Below are positions 1 through 8,368 of a stretch of DNA of 38,153 nucleotides, piece after piece. Every line of letters begins with the position of its first letter. The stretch's first letter is position 1. The translations under genes were made by a program, and so were the position numbers. The notes below the pieces were generated by a model. That model worked only from the letters and a program-made list of their open reading frames with translations. It ran no database searches and had not been told where the DNA came from. This DNA is from an uncultured Bacteroidales bacterium. GTDB lineage: Bacteria; Bacteroidota; Bacteroidia; Bacteroidales; CAIXZF01. The stretch covers positions 1-38,153 of the forward strand of contig CAIXZF010000117.1 of assembly GCA_903923925.1 (NCBI GenBank), read 5' to 3'.

Positions 1-153
1 ATGAGGTATTTGTATACGCTTAGTTTGGTTTTTATTTGCCTGAATCTTCAGGTATTTGCAAGCAGTGTCACTCCCGGGCAAGCTTCTGTTGTAGCAGAAA
101 ACTTCTTCAAAACGATCTTCTGTAATATCAACTGTAAATCAATTGCCCGGTGA
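1..153 (+). pseudogene. Truncated N-terminus of a secreted protein, probably a C10-type (streptopain-like) peptidase prepropeptide
   Basis: A 50-codon frame begins with the ATG at base 1 and stops at TGA 151-153. It has a signal peptide (hydrophobic stretch ending around VFASS, residues 18-22) followed by VTPGQASVVAENFF. That Thr/Pro-Gln-Ala-x-x-Val-Ala-x-x-Phe pattern is what starts the inhibitory propeptide of Bacteroidetes C10 cysteine peptidases and some other T9SS cargo. The rest of the propeptide, the catalytic domain and the sorting tail are absent: after about 40 residues the similarity ends and the frame stops. I read it as a gene remnant left by deletion. It could instead be a very short secreted peptide. 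The family assignment rests on one short motif and is tentative. Confidence 0.5.
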
Positions 154-228
154 AATTGATAAATTAATATACTGCTAGATTTTTACATTGCTTTATTCCG
201 CCATTTCTTCGTTCAGAAGTAACATTAG

Positions 229-308
229 ATGCCGCCAGCAACAAAGAATGGAAAGTATTGAAATGCTTTCCATTCCTTGCGGAGTTTTTTGCCACAGAGT
301 GGCGGTAT
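229..308. repeat. Nested inverted repeat, possible structured RNA or decayed small mobile element
   Basis: An outer stem pairs ATGCCGCCA (229-237) with TGGCGGTAT (300-308), with one G-U pair. An inner stem pairs GAATGGAAAG (246-255) with CTTTCCATTC (266-275) perfectly around a 10-nt loop. It is extended by GCAA (238-241) with TTGC (277-280) across a small internal loop. The two stems are coaxial, as in a folded RNA or a palindromic mini-element. There is a six-T run at 285-290, but it is not directly after the inner stem, so a simple terminator is less likely. Confidence 0.4.
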
Positions 309-510
309 GTATGCAACGGCTGAGTTATCATTCTGTAGGTCCATGGCATGGCCTTGCTTCAGATTATGGCCTCCTGACTTCGACAACTTTTGTTTATTCA
401 ATTTGCAAATAGCTAAATAATAGCACGTTGTTTGTCAATATTCTACATGATGGGCGCTACCTATCGTTAATGAAAAATACCCATTCAGTGCTTGGAATTA
501 ATTGTTACTT

Positions 511-550
511 TGGTAAACTGGTAAACTGGTAAGCTGGTAAACTGGTAAAT
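511..550. repeat. Five tandem copies of an 8-bp unit
   Basis: The unit TGGTAAAC occurs at 511-518, 519-526, 527-534 (TGGTAAGC), 535-542 and 543-550 (TGGTAAAT). It is non-coding and lies between the gene remnant and the terminator of the PorP-like gene. The sequence resembles a slippage-generated microsatellite. Confidence 0.85.
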
Positions 551-654
551 TGCTGCATTAAGATTTGGTTTGGTACAATTGCTTATTCTGGTTGCTCCTT
601 GAATTCAAAATAACAACATCGTAATTTGTTGCAAGCCCAGGAGGCTTGAATTTT

Positions 655-692
655 AAACAAAAAAAGCCGGTCGAAACCGGCTTTTTTTGTTT
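655..692 (-). terminator. Rho-independent terminator of the PorP/SprF-OmpA gene
   Basis: A perfect stem AGCCGGT/ACCGGCT (665-671 and 676-682) with a 4-nt loop is flanked by matching A and T tracts, so pairing can extend over 655-671 and 676-692. It lies 15 bp beyond the stop codon of the minus-strand gene. The symmetry would allow termination on both strands. Confidence 0.85.
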
Positions 693-706
693 AAAATATG
701 GAATGA

Positions 707-2203
707 TTATTCGCCTTTCATCTCAACCCTGCGGTTTTTCTGGCGTCCTTCCGCTGTATCATTTGTTGCAACAGGCCTTGCTTTTCCATACGCTTTAGTA
801 CGTAAACGGTCTGCGCTGATTCCTTTATTTACAATATACATTTTAACTGCAGCAACTCTAAGTTCACTGAGTTGTTGATTGTATTCATCACCTCCAACAT
901 TATCAGTATGGCCTTCTATATTGATATTAAATGTAGGATATTTCTTCATAATATCAACCAGTTCCTCAAGTTTTCCCTGTGAGTATTTGGTTATAGTTGA
1001 ACTTGCGGTCACAAAATAAACAACCTTTGCAATTTCCATAATCTGATCGCCTGCACCTGAGGTTTTCAGAAGCCTGTCGTTAAGTTTCTTGATTTGTTCT
1101 TCAAGTGCTTTAATTTCAGGTGAATATGGGGCTTCTGGTTTTTTATTTCTCATTGCATTCAAACTGTCGGCTAATTTCTTAACCTGATCGTTAAGTTGCT
1201 TTGTAAGATCAGCTAAACTGTCAACCTGAGTAACTCTTGCTTTACCTTTCAATGCTTTGGTCATATCGTCGTCTTCAGCTGGCCCTGTTGGTGTTCCTGA
1301 ACGTTTTCCAAAACGATAGCCCAGGGTTACTTCATGTCCGCCAAAACTGTTTCCCAAAACTCCACGATCCTCAGTAGTTGGTAATGGAGTATCATATGAA
1401 TACATGAAAACTACATTACGGGTAATTTCACCTCCTACACTTAAAGCAAGAATTGTATTCCTTTTAAATGTTACGGCAGCCAGATATTTTTCTTTGTAGC
1501 GTCCTACAGCAGAAATATCAAAGTTTACAGGAGAATTCTCAGTATATCTTACTACGGCAATAGGCTCAATATTCCAATTGTCGTTAATCTTAAAATCATA
1601 AGAGGCATGACCAATAAAGTGCTGTTTAAAAGACTGAAGGTTCATACTTTTCCCATTCAGACCAGGCGACCATACTCCGATATTTAATTTCTGAAAACGG
1701 TATAATAATCCGCCGCCAATTATCAGTGAAGTTTGGTTTAATTCTCTTTTTCCTTTGGTTATTGGATCATTCGGATCAAAAACATTCGGATCTGTAATGC
1801 TGTTAACACTCGAAAGATCGATGTTCTTTTGATTGAATCCGCCTAATAAGGAAAAATCAATGAAATGCTTTTCAGCAACTTGTAAATGGTAGGTGTAACT
1901 TGCGGTGGCATAAGTGTTTGAAAAAATATCACTCTTGTCATTCAGTACATTTATTCCTACCCCTACTTTCTTAGCTATCGGAGCATTCAGATTAAAATCA
2001 AGGGTTTTTGGAGCATAATTGGTATTAAGCCTTGATTGTCTGTAACTCACATACGCCTCAGGAATCCCGTATAAACCTGCATAGGTAGGGGAGAGGGTAT
2101 ATTTATTAAGAAGGAATTGGTAATAATATGGGTACTGTTGACCAAAAGCAAAGTTGGATATTCCAAAAACTGCCAGGATGATTATCAGGTAAAGTCTTTT
2201 CAT
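707..2203 (-). CDS. PorP/SprF-family type IX secretion outer-membrane protein fused to a C-terminal OmpA domain
   Basis: The protein has 498 residues. A signal peptide (1-21, ending FAFGQ) is followed by QYPYYYQFLLNKYTLSPTYAG, the typical N-terminus of PorP/SprF proteins. A beta-barrel of alternating hydrophobic strands runs to about residue 310. A charged linker with heptad-like segments (about 320-385) then leads to an OmpA-type peptidoglycan-binding domain (about 390-498) with the signature GHTDNVGG and a terminal NRRVEM. PorP/SprF proteins sit in the outer membrane and help retain or display T9SS cargo; the OmpA domain would tie the barrel to peptidoglycan. It lies 53 bp downstream of a type B sorting-domain protein, the usual partner of such proteins, and is probably co-transcribed with it. 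The family call is firm; the specific partner is inferred from position. Confidence 0.9.
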   Translation of the reverse strand: MKRLYLIIILAVFGISNFAFGQQYPYYYQFLLNKYTLSPTYAGLYGIPEAYVSYRQSRLNTNYAPKTLDFNLNAPIAKKVGVGINVLNDKSDIFSNTYATASYTYHLQVAEKHFIDFSLLGGFNQKNIDLSSVNSITDPNVFDPNDPITKGKRELNQTSLIIGGGLLYRFQKLNIGVWSPGLNGKSMNLQSFKQHFIGHASYDFKINDNWNIEPIAVVRYTENSPVNFDISAVGRYKEKYLAAVTFKRNTILALSVGGEITRNVVFMYSYDTPLPTTEDRGVLGNSFGGHEVTLGYRFGKRSGTPTGPAEDDDMTKALKGKARVTQVDSLADLTKQLNDQVKKLADSLNAMRNKKPEAPYSPEIKALEEQIKKLNDRLLKTSGAGDQIMEIAKVVYFVTASSTITKYSQGKLEELVDIMKKYPTFNINIEGHTDNVGGDEYNQQLSELRVAAVKMYIVNKGISADRLRTKAYGKARPVATNDTAEGRQKNRRVEMKGE

Positions 2204-2256
2204 AATCTCTTGGTTTTATTATGTTGTGTATAATTAATACGAAATGAATATTGTTA

Positions 2257-3357
2257 TTATTTAGCTTCGGTCAGTATGTTTAAAGCACCACGATATGGAC
2301 CGCTTTTCTTTTCTGTAACATAATAGTAGTATGTGCCGTCGGGTACAAGGTTGCCGGAGTATTTTCCATCCCAGTTGTTCTGATAATTACTGTTAGAATA
2401 GACTTCATCACCATAGCGGTTGTAAATTTTTACATTCCAGATTTCATCCGGCATTAAAAAACTCTTTATTTTCCATACATCATTATATCCATCATTGTTT
2501 GGAGTAAAAAGTGGCATCGGATTAAACGTTCCGTCATAAACTACTTCAGCCGTTAATCCAAGTGAACTGCTGCAGCCGAATTCATTTTCAACTTCAACAG
2601 TATAATATCCTGATTCTGTAATATTTGTACTCGTTCCTGTACTTCCATTCGACCAAACGATTTTAGTATAATCGCCTATGACATTCACAGTAGCAACAAG
2701 AGTCAATCCTTTGAAAAATTTAAAGTAAGGATTACCAGGCGCTCCTGAAACAGGCTCCATGGTATATGTTAACGAAATGTGAGGTACATCATGTATGGTA
2801 ATTTGTTTCGTAAATGATCCTATACAACCGTTGTCCGAAGTTAAGGTTAACATCACATTATAATTACCTATGCTGCTGTAGGTATAGGTTGGATTTTTGG
2901 CATGACTGATAATGTTGTTGCCGAAATTCCATTCATAACTAATACTATCACATTGCTCTGATGTAGATTTGTCCGTGAATTTTGTCAGGTCACCCAAACA
3001 GAAATTCTCAGCATCAAAATCAGGGTAAACATCGCTCATAGTTACCTGATGATAAATGGATTCCATATGGCCATTGGAAAATTTTACCTTATGCCCGATA
3101 TCATAAACGCCTGGACCATTCGGCAAAAGAAAGTCGAATTCACTAATGTTGGTATTGGAAAAAATCAAATTTCCATCCAGATCCCATAAGTATTCAACTA
3201 CTGTAACACCAACACCTGAAGGATAAACCGGTATACTTTTAAAATGAGTCATTTGTCCTTTGCAAGCACGTGTATACGTGTATTCTGCCGCATATTGCCC
3301 ATACCCGGCTGTAAGGAAAAATGAAAATACAATTAGCGTTGCTAAAACTTTTTTCAT
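2257..3357 (-). CDS. Secreted PKD-domain protein with a T9SS type B (gliding motility-associated) C-terminal sorting domain
   Basis: The protein has 366 residues. A signal peptide (1-20) precedes Ig-like segments. A PKD domain at roughly residues 113-190 is recognised by CLGDLTKFTDKS and YEWNFGN, ending in YNVMLTLTSDNGC. A further Ig-like segment follows. The last 85 residues form the type B sorting domain, marked by FTPNNDGYNDVW, IYNRYGDEVY, NWDGKYSG and VPDGTYYYYV. This domain sends proteins through the type IX secretion system to the cell surface. The next gene on the strand encodes a PorP/SprF-type protein, and this pair recurs in Bacteroidetes genomes. The ligand or function of the surface protein cannot be read from the sequence. 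A good promoter match lies upstream at 3411-3442. Confidence 0.88.
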   Translation of the reverse strand: MKKVLATLIVFSFFLTAGYGQYAAEYTYTRACKGQMTHFKSIPVYPSGVGVTVVEYLWDLDGNLIFSNTNISEFDFLLPNGPGVYDIGHKVKFSNGHMESIYHQVTMSDVYPDFDAENFCLGDLTKFTDKSTSEQCDSISYEWNFGNNIISHAKNPTYTYSSIGNYNVMLTLTSDNGCIGSFTKQITIHDVPHISLTYTMEPVSGAPGNPYFKFFKGLTLVATVNVIGDYTKIVWSNGSTGTSTNITESGYYTVEVENEFGCSSSLGLTAEVVYDGTFNPMPLFTPNNDGYNDVWKIKSFLMPDEIWNVKIYNRYGDEVYSNSNYQNNWDGKYSGNLVPDGTYYYYVTEKKSGPYRGALNILTEAK

Positions 3358-3410
3358 AGTACAGAAATATTTATTATTACTTTATATTATTCTAAGTAAG
3401 CTACCAACCC

Positions 3411-3442
3411 CAAAAATATATAATAATTGCAAAAAATGCAAA
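3411..3442 (-). promoter_or_regulatory. Bacteroidetes-type promoter for the type B sorting-domain / PorP pair
   Basis: On the minus strand TTTG (3442-3439) is followed after 20 bp by TATTTTTG (3418-3411). This fits the Bacteroidetes sigma factor consensus TTTG-N19/20-TAnnTTTG. The predicted transcript start would be about 45 bp before the ATG at 3357. Confidence 0.65.
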
Positions 3443-3529
3443 CAAAATATCATGAGTTATTAACGTCAATATTACCACGACCTTAACAGATCGTAGCTTT
3501 CAAGTTTAAGATAATTAACAAATGTAGGA

Positions 3530-3537
3530 TAAATTTG
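3530..3537 (+). promoter_or_regulatory. Promoter -7 box upstream of the PflX-like gene
   Basis: TAAATTTG fits TAnnTTTG exactly and lies 25 bp before the ATG at 3563. The -33 element is only approximate: TTTA, 22 bp upstream. Confidence 0.45.
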
Positions 3538-3562
3538 TTTAAATTTAACAAAATCTTAAAAA

Positions 3563-4525
3563 ATGTCTTGTTTTAAAGGCTTTCCGACAGACGAACAAAA
3601 TGAGATGCTTCTGGCTCTTATCAAGCTGAAAAACTGCTCTTTATGTCCTCATACTTGTAATGCGGACAGAACTATTTTTAAAAACGGATTTTGTAAATCA
3701 GGTTCAGGTTTTATGGTTTCATCTATTGTTGCTCACTATGGAGAGGAACCAGTTATCAGTGGAAGGAATGGAATTTGCAATGTGTTTTTTGAACATTGTA
3801 ACCTGCAATGTGTGTTTTGTCAGAACCACCAGATTAGCTGTAATTCTACTTTTTCGAAGCAGGAACCACCAAACCTGAATCAAATTATTTCTGAAATTAT
3901 AGAATATCTGGATTCAGGATGCCATGCTATCGGGTTTGTTTCTCCTTCACATATGGTCGAACAGATGAAAATTATTATCAATGCTGTTCACCTTTCGGGA
4001 AGAAATCCTGTTATTGTTTACAATACAAATGCTTACGACAAAGTTGATGTTCTGAAGTCGCTTGAAGGAATAGTTGATGTTTATCTGCCAGATATGAAAT
4101 ACATGGATAGTACCCTGGCGAAAAATTATTCAAAGGTTAACGATTATCCTCGCATTGCTGGACTTGCACTTCAAGAAATGCACAGACAAAAGGGAAGCAC
4201 ATTAATTACTGATGAACAGGGCAGAGCCATAAGTGGTCTTATTATACGTCATTTAATTTTACCGGGTGAGATAGAAAACTCAAAAAAAGTATTGAACTTT
4301 ATCGCTGATGAGGTGTCAGAAAAGGTAAATATTTCATTGATGTCGCAGTATTATCCATGTTACAATGCATACCTTCACCCTTCTATAAATCGCACTTTAA
4401 CAGAAGCTGAATATAATGAGGTTATAGAAGAATTTGAGAAATTGAATTTTAAAAATGGTTGGTTTCAGGATCTTGGAAGTTCATCGGACTATCGCCCTGA
4501 CTTCAGTAATAAAACGCCTTTCTAA
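3563..4525 (+). CDS. PflX-like radical SAM protein (COG1313-type)
   Basis: The protein has 320 residues and no signal peptide, so it is cytoplasmic. The radical SAM signature CNLQCVFC (Cys79, Cys83, Cys86) binds the 4Fe-4S cluster that cleaves S-adenosylmethionine. Four further cysteines near the N-terminus (Cys25, Cys28, Cys32 in CSLCPHTC, and Cys44) look like a second metal or Fe-S site and are characteristic of the PflX group. Its members resemble pyruvate formate-lyase activating enzyme, but their substrate is not established. No glycyl-radical enzyme is visible nearby, so a role in PFL activation is not supported here. The stop codon overlaps that of the convergent deaminase gene by 4 bp, which makes read-through or antisense effects possible. 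Confidence 0.85.
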   Translation: MSCFKGFPTDEQNEMLLALIKLKNCSLCPHTCNADRTIFKNGFCKSGSGFMVSSIVAHYGEEPVISGRNGICNVFFEHCNLQCVFCQNHQISCNSTFSKQEPPNLNQIISEIIEYLDSGCHAIGFVSPSHMVEQMKIIINAVHLSGRNPVIVYNTNAYDKVDVLKSLEGIVDVYLPDMKYMDSTLAKNYSKVNDYPRIAGLALQEMHRQKGSTLITDEQGRAISGLIIRHLILPGEIENSKKVLNFIADEVSEKVNISLMSQYYPCYNAYLHPSINRTLTEAEYNEVIEEFEKLNFKNGWFQDLGSSSDYRPDFSNKTPF

Positions 4526-4998
4526 TAGGGCTTTTTATCTTCAAAGCTTATCCATTCATCAAAGGCTTTCATAGCTTCTTTTCTCAGAAGTTGTTCGCAG
4601 GAAATAGAACGATCTTTTAAATTGATATTTATCTGATCGTATATAAATGAATCGTCAAAGCCTGCTTTTGCTGCATCGGCTCGGCTTGCGCAATACCATA
4701 TTTTACTGATATGTGCCCAATAAATAGCTCCCAGGCACATCGGACATGGTTCGCAACTTGTATAGATTTCACACTCATCCAGAAAATAAGATCCAAGTTG
4801 CTGGCATGCTGAACGTATTGCCATTATCTCAGCATGAGCAGTGGGGTCGTTTAATTTTAGAACCTTGTTTGAGGCTCTTGAAATTACTTTTCCGTTTTTT
4901 ACAATGATTGCTCCAAAAGGCCCTCCTTCTCCGGTTTTTACATTTTCCCTGGCTAGCTCAAGAGCTTCAGCCATTAGCAATTCATGGTGATCACACAT
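4522..4998 (-). CDS. guaD: Guanine deaminase (cytidine/deoxycytidylate deaminase fold)
   Basis: The protein has 158 residues. Zinc ligands are His55 in the HAE motif and Cys85 and Cys88 in PCPMC; Glu57 is the proton shuttle. The long run SCEPCPMCLGAIYWA followed by the AAKAGFDDSFIYDQI segment and the terminal DKKPY closely matches Bacillus subtilis GuaD rather than the tRNA deaminase TadA. In the GuaD family the C-terminal residues complete the active site of the neighbouring subunit in a domain-swapped dimer. It would convert guanine to xanthine and ammonia in the cytoplasm (purine salvage/catabolism). It is convergent with the radical SAM gene with a 4-bp overlap of the 3' ends. Confidence 0.85.
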   Translation of the reverse strand: MCDHHELLMAEALELARENVKTGEGGPFGAIIVKNGKVISRASNKVLKLNDPTAHAEIMAIRSACQQLGSYFLDECEIYTSCEPCPMCLGAIYWAHISKIWYCASRADAAKAGFDDSFIYDQININLKDRSISCEQLLRKEAMKAFDEWISFEDKKPY

Positions 4999-5345
4999 AC
5001 GTATTAGTATTATCTTTTGAATGGTAAATTTAATATATTTTTATCCGACCATCGACTTCTTTTACCACTATAATTATAGAAAACAGCAAGATTGAAACTA
5101 TTTAATTAAATTGATATCGTCAAAATAAACGTTTTCTTGGCCCATTAAGGTGATTATTTAATTAAAACGGCATATGATTCATTCTTAAAATGTACTGCAC
5201 TTATTATCGAATACTCTGTGAACAGCCTAGTTTGCAATTAGATATATGTTGAAAATTTTGAAAGATACTTGTTTGGGCGTTCGAAAAAATGCGTAACTTG
5301 TGCCACTATTTCATTAAACTAAAATTAATGTAAAAACTAGTACTT
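4999..5345. other. Intergenic region between divergent guaD and the beta-propeller gene
   Basis: No gene is visible. The stretch is AT-rich and contains two copies of ATTTAATTAAA (near 5100 and 5156), each centred on the palindrome TTTAATTAAA. A weak promoter candidate for the downstream gene is TTTG at 5273-5276 followed after 18 bp by TAACTTGT at 5295-5302, which departs from TAnnTTTG at two positions. Confidence 0.4.
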
Positions 5346-8240
5346 ATGAAGAAACAAAGTTTACTGTTGTGGTCAATTTACATCGTTGTCGGGCTCGCAT
5401 TTCTTATCTCCTCACAGTCCATCGGACAATCTCTTAACACAGCTGTATCCGGGGACGGCGCATCCCTGGAAAAGGCTAAAAATCAAACTTCTGATGAATA
5501 TTTTAGCATTCTGAGGAACAACCAGGTTACGGGTATGGTTGACCCTAAGGATGTTCTTGTTGCCCGTGGCAAGGTAGCAGACATGATCAAACAAAAGAAC
5601 GGAAACGCACTCGGTCTATCCTGGGATGAAATCGGTCCTGATAATTTCGGCGGCCGGACCAGGTCTATTATTTTTGATGTTACCTCGAGCAATATTCTCT
5701 ATGCGGCTGCAGTTACGGGCAGCGTATGGAAATCAATTTCAGGTGGTTCATCCTGGACTAAAATGTATGTTTTAAACAGTTTTGGTAATCAAACTGATTC
5801 TGTTTTAAATGCCACAAGTATTACCCAAACTCCCAATGGAGTTATTTATGTTGGAACTGGGGAGTATTTTGAAAAACAGTATTCTCCTGTTGGTACGGTT
5901 TCTGGTATTGGCACTGGTTTAGGCGGCGTTATTGGTAGAGGACTTTTCAAATCGACTGATCGTGAGAATTTTACTCTTGTTGCAGGTACTCAGCCAACTG
6001 CTAATAGTACAACGGCCGACTGGGCCTACATCTCAAAATTGGCATGTACTTCTACCGGAAGGTTATTTGTTGCAACCAACAAAGGTTTAAAGTATTCTGA
6101 CAATGGTGGTGATAGCTGGACTCTTGCTAAAGCCAATGGTGTTGATCTTACCGAGAATGCTTTTGATATTAAAGTTGGTACAAATGGTATTCTTGTTGCC
6201 GTTGTTGGTAACAAAGTTTATATCGCCGAAAATGGTGATCCTTCTTCATTCGTTAGTCATTCTACCGGAGGAGCAGGCAATCTGCCTTTATCAACCTTGC
6301 TTTGCCGTGCTGAATGTGCTATTGCACCCTCAAACCCTGATGTTATTTATGCAGTAACTGCAAAATCTTCTGGTGCTCTGGAAAATATCTACCGTTCGTC
6401 AGATAAAGGTACTACATGGTCAGTTGTTGGTCCGGGCGGATCTGCAGCTTTCAATATTTTTAATACTACAAACGATTTAACATCTGGACAGGGATTATAC
6501 GATATTGCAATTAGCGTGTTCCCTAATAATCCTGACCAAATTATTGTTGGTGGTGTTAATATGTGGAAAGGTATTAAAGTTGACAATGGATTTTATTCAT
6601 GGGAACAGGTTTCAGATGGGATCTTTCTACCTTCACTTTATCCTTTGTATGTTCATATCAATCATCATCAATATGTATTTCATCCGGCAAATCCGGAAAC
6701 TGTTGTTATAGCAACTGATGGCGGTATCTATATGTCAACAAACGGAGCAACTTCCTTTCAGAATTTGAACAGGAGATTCAGTGCCACTCAAACCAATAGG
6801 GTTAGCTCTTCATACAAAGGAGAAGTTTTAACAGGTACCACTAATAATGGTACAATCTTTATCAGCAGACAGGGGATTTTACCTCAGGCTGGTGAAAAAT
6901 TATTAGGACCTGATGGCGGGTGCAACGCAATTTCATTTATTTATCCGAATGTTTATTTTGCCTCTACCCCTAACTGTGGTATTCGCAGATCCATTGATAA
7001 AGGCGCAAATTTTTCAACATTTAACGCTTCTGCAATGAGTGGAATCACTGGTGCTTATGTAACTCCAATGGCATTCTGGGAAAGTTTCAACGATCCGACT
7101 TCTTTGGATTCTACCCAGTTCATTTCGTTTGATACGATTGCAATGGGGCAGCAAATGGTAATTAAAAGTAGAAATGGAAACTATCCTTTCATCACCACAA
7201 ACAATACAGGAAGTATTATTTTTCCTCACGATACAGTTTATTTTACAGATCCTGTTCAAACAAAAATGTTCCTTGGTGCAAACGGAACAATCTGGTTTAC
7301 AAAGCAAGCCCTCGATTTTGCAGTAACCCCTGAATGGTTTAAATTAGCTAACTTCTCAATGACGGTGCAGTGTATGGCTGTTTCTAAAGATGGGGATAAT
7401 TTGTTTGCCGGAACTCAGGATGGGTATTTACTCAGATTTAAAGGCATTTCATCCTGGGTAAGCACTACTGTTAACAGTATGGAAATTGATACTATAAAAA
7501 CTTTCCCGGGACGTGTAATTACTTCAATTTCTGTTGATAAACAGAATTTGAATCATGTGGTCGTCACCTTAGGTAACTATGGTAATGCAAACTATATTTA
7601 TGAATCAACAAACGCTTTAGCTGCATTGCCTGTATTTACTTCTAAACAGGGAACTCTGGCTCAAATGCCCGTTTATGCAAGCGTAATAGAGATGAGTAAT
7701 AGTAACCGTGTTTTACTGGGAACCGAACTTGGCGTTTTCGCAACAGATAATTTCTCTTCTGCCACACCACAATGGTCTTCTGAAATTTCTGGTATGGGTG
7801 ATCTTCCTGTTTATGACCTCAAACAGCAAAATATGCTTTGGTGGCCATTGGTAGAAATGAACGATACCGTTTCTATTACCAATTACGGAGCTATTTATGC
7901 TGCTTCACACGGTCGCGGAGTATTTGAAAGCAGGAATTTTGTGGGTATTGATGATCCAAAAACTCCAATAACTGCTTCAAATTCGATGATCAACATTTTC
8001 CCTAATCCAGTTAGAGATATTGCAACTATCGCGTATCACTTAAATGGAAATGCTTCTGTATCATTCACAGTTGTGGATATGATGGGCAGAAATGTTCTTA
8101 CTCAGGAAATTGGTAAGCAAACTAAAGGAGAGCATCTTCAGACAATAAACACTGAAAATTTACCTTCCGGCTCATATGTTATTCGCATGAATGCCGGTAA
8201 AGATTCATCAACAGTTAAATTCGTTGTTAACCAGAAATAA
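5346..8240 (+). CDS. Large secreted BNR/sortilin-type beta-propeller protein with a T9SS type A sorting domain
   Basis: The protein has 964 residues. An N-terminal hydrophobic signal (about 8-28, ending SIGQS) precedes a short pro-segment. From about residue 95 there are repeated propeller blades with the pattern S-x-D-x-G-x-x-W: SISGGSSWTKM, SDNGGDSWTLA, SSDKGTTWSVV and SIDKGANFSTF. Early on comes the motif WDEIGPDNFGGRTRSI, common in this Bacteroidetes family. After the propeller, residues about 885-964 form a type A sorting domain: NIFPNPV, DMMGRNVL, LPSGSYVIRM and a final Lys-rich strand. It should therefore be exported by the type IX system and held at the surface or released. Propellers of this kind resemble glycosidase or peptidase-associated folds, but no catalytic residues can be assigned. 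A strong hairpin follows at 8266-8313. Confidence 0.88.
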   Translation: MKKQSLLLWSIYIVVGLAFLISSQSIGQSLNTAVSGDGASLEKAKNQTSDEYFSILRNNQVTGMVDPKDVLVARGKVADMIKQKNGNALGLSWDEIGPDNFGGRTRSIIFDVTSSNILYAAAVTGSVWKSISGGSSWTKMYVLNSFGNQTDSVLNATSITQTPNGVIYVGTGEYFEKQYSPVGTVSGIGTGLGGVIGRGLFKSTDRENFTLVAGTQPTANSTTADWAYISKLACTSTGRLFVATNKGLKYSDNGGDSWTLAKANGVDLTENAFDIKVGTNGILVAVVGNKVYIAENGDPSSFVSHSTGGAGNLPLSTLLCRAECAIAPSNPDVIYAVTAKSSGALENIYRSSDKGTTWSVVGPGGSAAFNIFNTTNDLTSGQGLYDIAISVFPNNPDQIIVGGVNMWKGIKVDNGFYSWEQVSDGIFLPSLYPLYVHINHHQYVFHPANPETVVIATDGGIYMSTNGATSFQNLNRRFSATQTNRVSSSYKGEVLTGTTNNGTIFISRQGILPQAGEKLLGPDGGCNAISFIYPNVYFASTPNCGIRRSIDKGANFSTFNASAMSGITGAYVTPMAFWESFNDPTSLDSTQFISFDTIAMGQQMVIKSRNGNYPFITTNNTGSIIFPHDTVYFTDPVQTKMFLGANGTIWFTKQALDFAVTPEWFKLANFSMTVQCMAVSKDGDNLFAGTQDGYLLRFKGISSWVSTTVNSMEIDTIKTFPGRVITSISVDKQNLNHVVVTLGNYGNANYIYESTNALAALPVFTSKQGTLAQMPVYASVIEMSNSNRVLLGTELGVFATDNFSSATPQWSSEISGMGDLPVYDLKQQNMLWWPLVEMNDTVSITNYGAIYAASHGRGVFESRNFVGIDDPKTPITASNSMINIFPNPVRDIATIAYHLNGNASVSFTVVDMMGRNVLTQEIGKQTKGEHLQTINTENLPSGSYVIRMNAGKDSSTVKFVVNQK

Positions 8241-8265
8241 GAGGTTAATTACTTAAAATAAGGTT

Positions 8266-8313
8266 GAAACTAAAAGAGGATGTTCCATATATGGGTCATC
8301 CTCTTTTAGTTTC
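8266..8313 (+). terminator. Long hairpin downstream of the beta-propeller gene
   Basis: GAAACTAAAAGAGGATG (8266-8282) pairs perfectly with CATCCTCTTTTAGTTTC (8297-8313), a 17-bp stem with a 14-nt loop, 25 bp after the stop codon. The T tract lies inside the 3' arm and not after it, so it may act as a terminator or as a transcript-stabilising 3' end. Confidence 0.7.
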
Positions 8314-8368
8314 AGAATAAATCAGCCCACTAACACACAAGCAAATTAGTAACACTGCTAAAGCTTTG

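Larger units (their letters stand above)
154..654. other. Non-coding stretch with a structured segment and a short tandem repeat
   Basis: No convincing gene lies here. Short open frames on both strands lack family resemblance and overlap each other. The stretch contains a nested inverted repeat at 229-308 and five copies of an 8-bp unit at 511-550, listed separately. The first part follows directly on the truncated secreted-protein frame and may be decayed coding DNA. Confidence 0.6.

Noticed and set aside
188-412. 74-codon plus-strand frame in the leading spacer
   Set aside because: It overlaps the inverted repeat, has no family resemblance and an unusual composition, and a minus-strand frame covers the same bases.
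7014-7307. 97-codon minus-strand frame within the beta-propeller gene
   Set aside because: It is a shadow of the well-supported plus-strand gene, Cys-rich by chance, with no motif.
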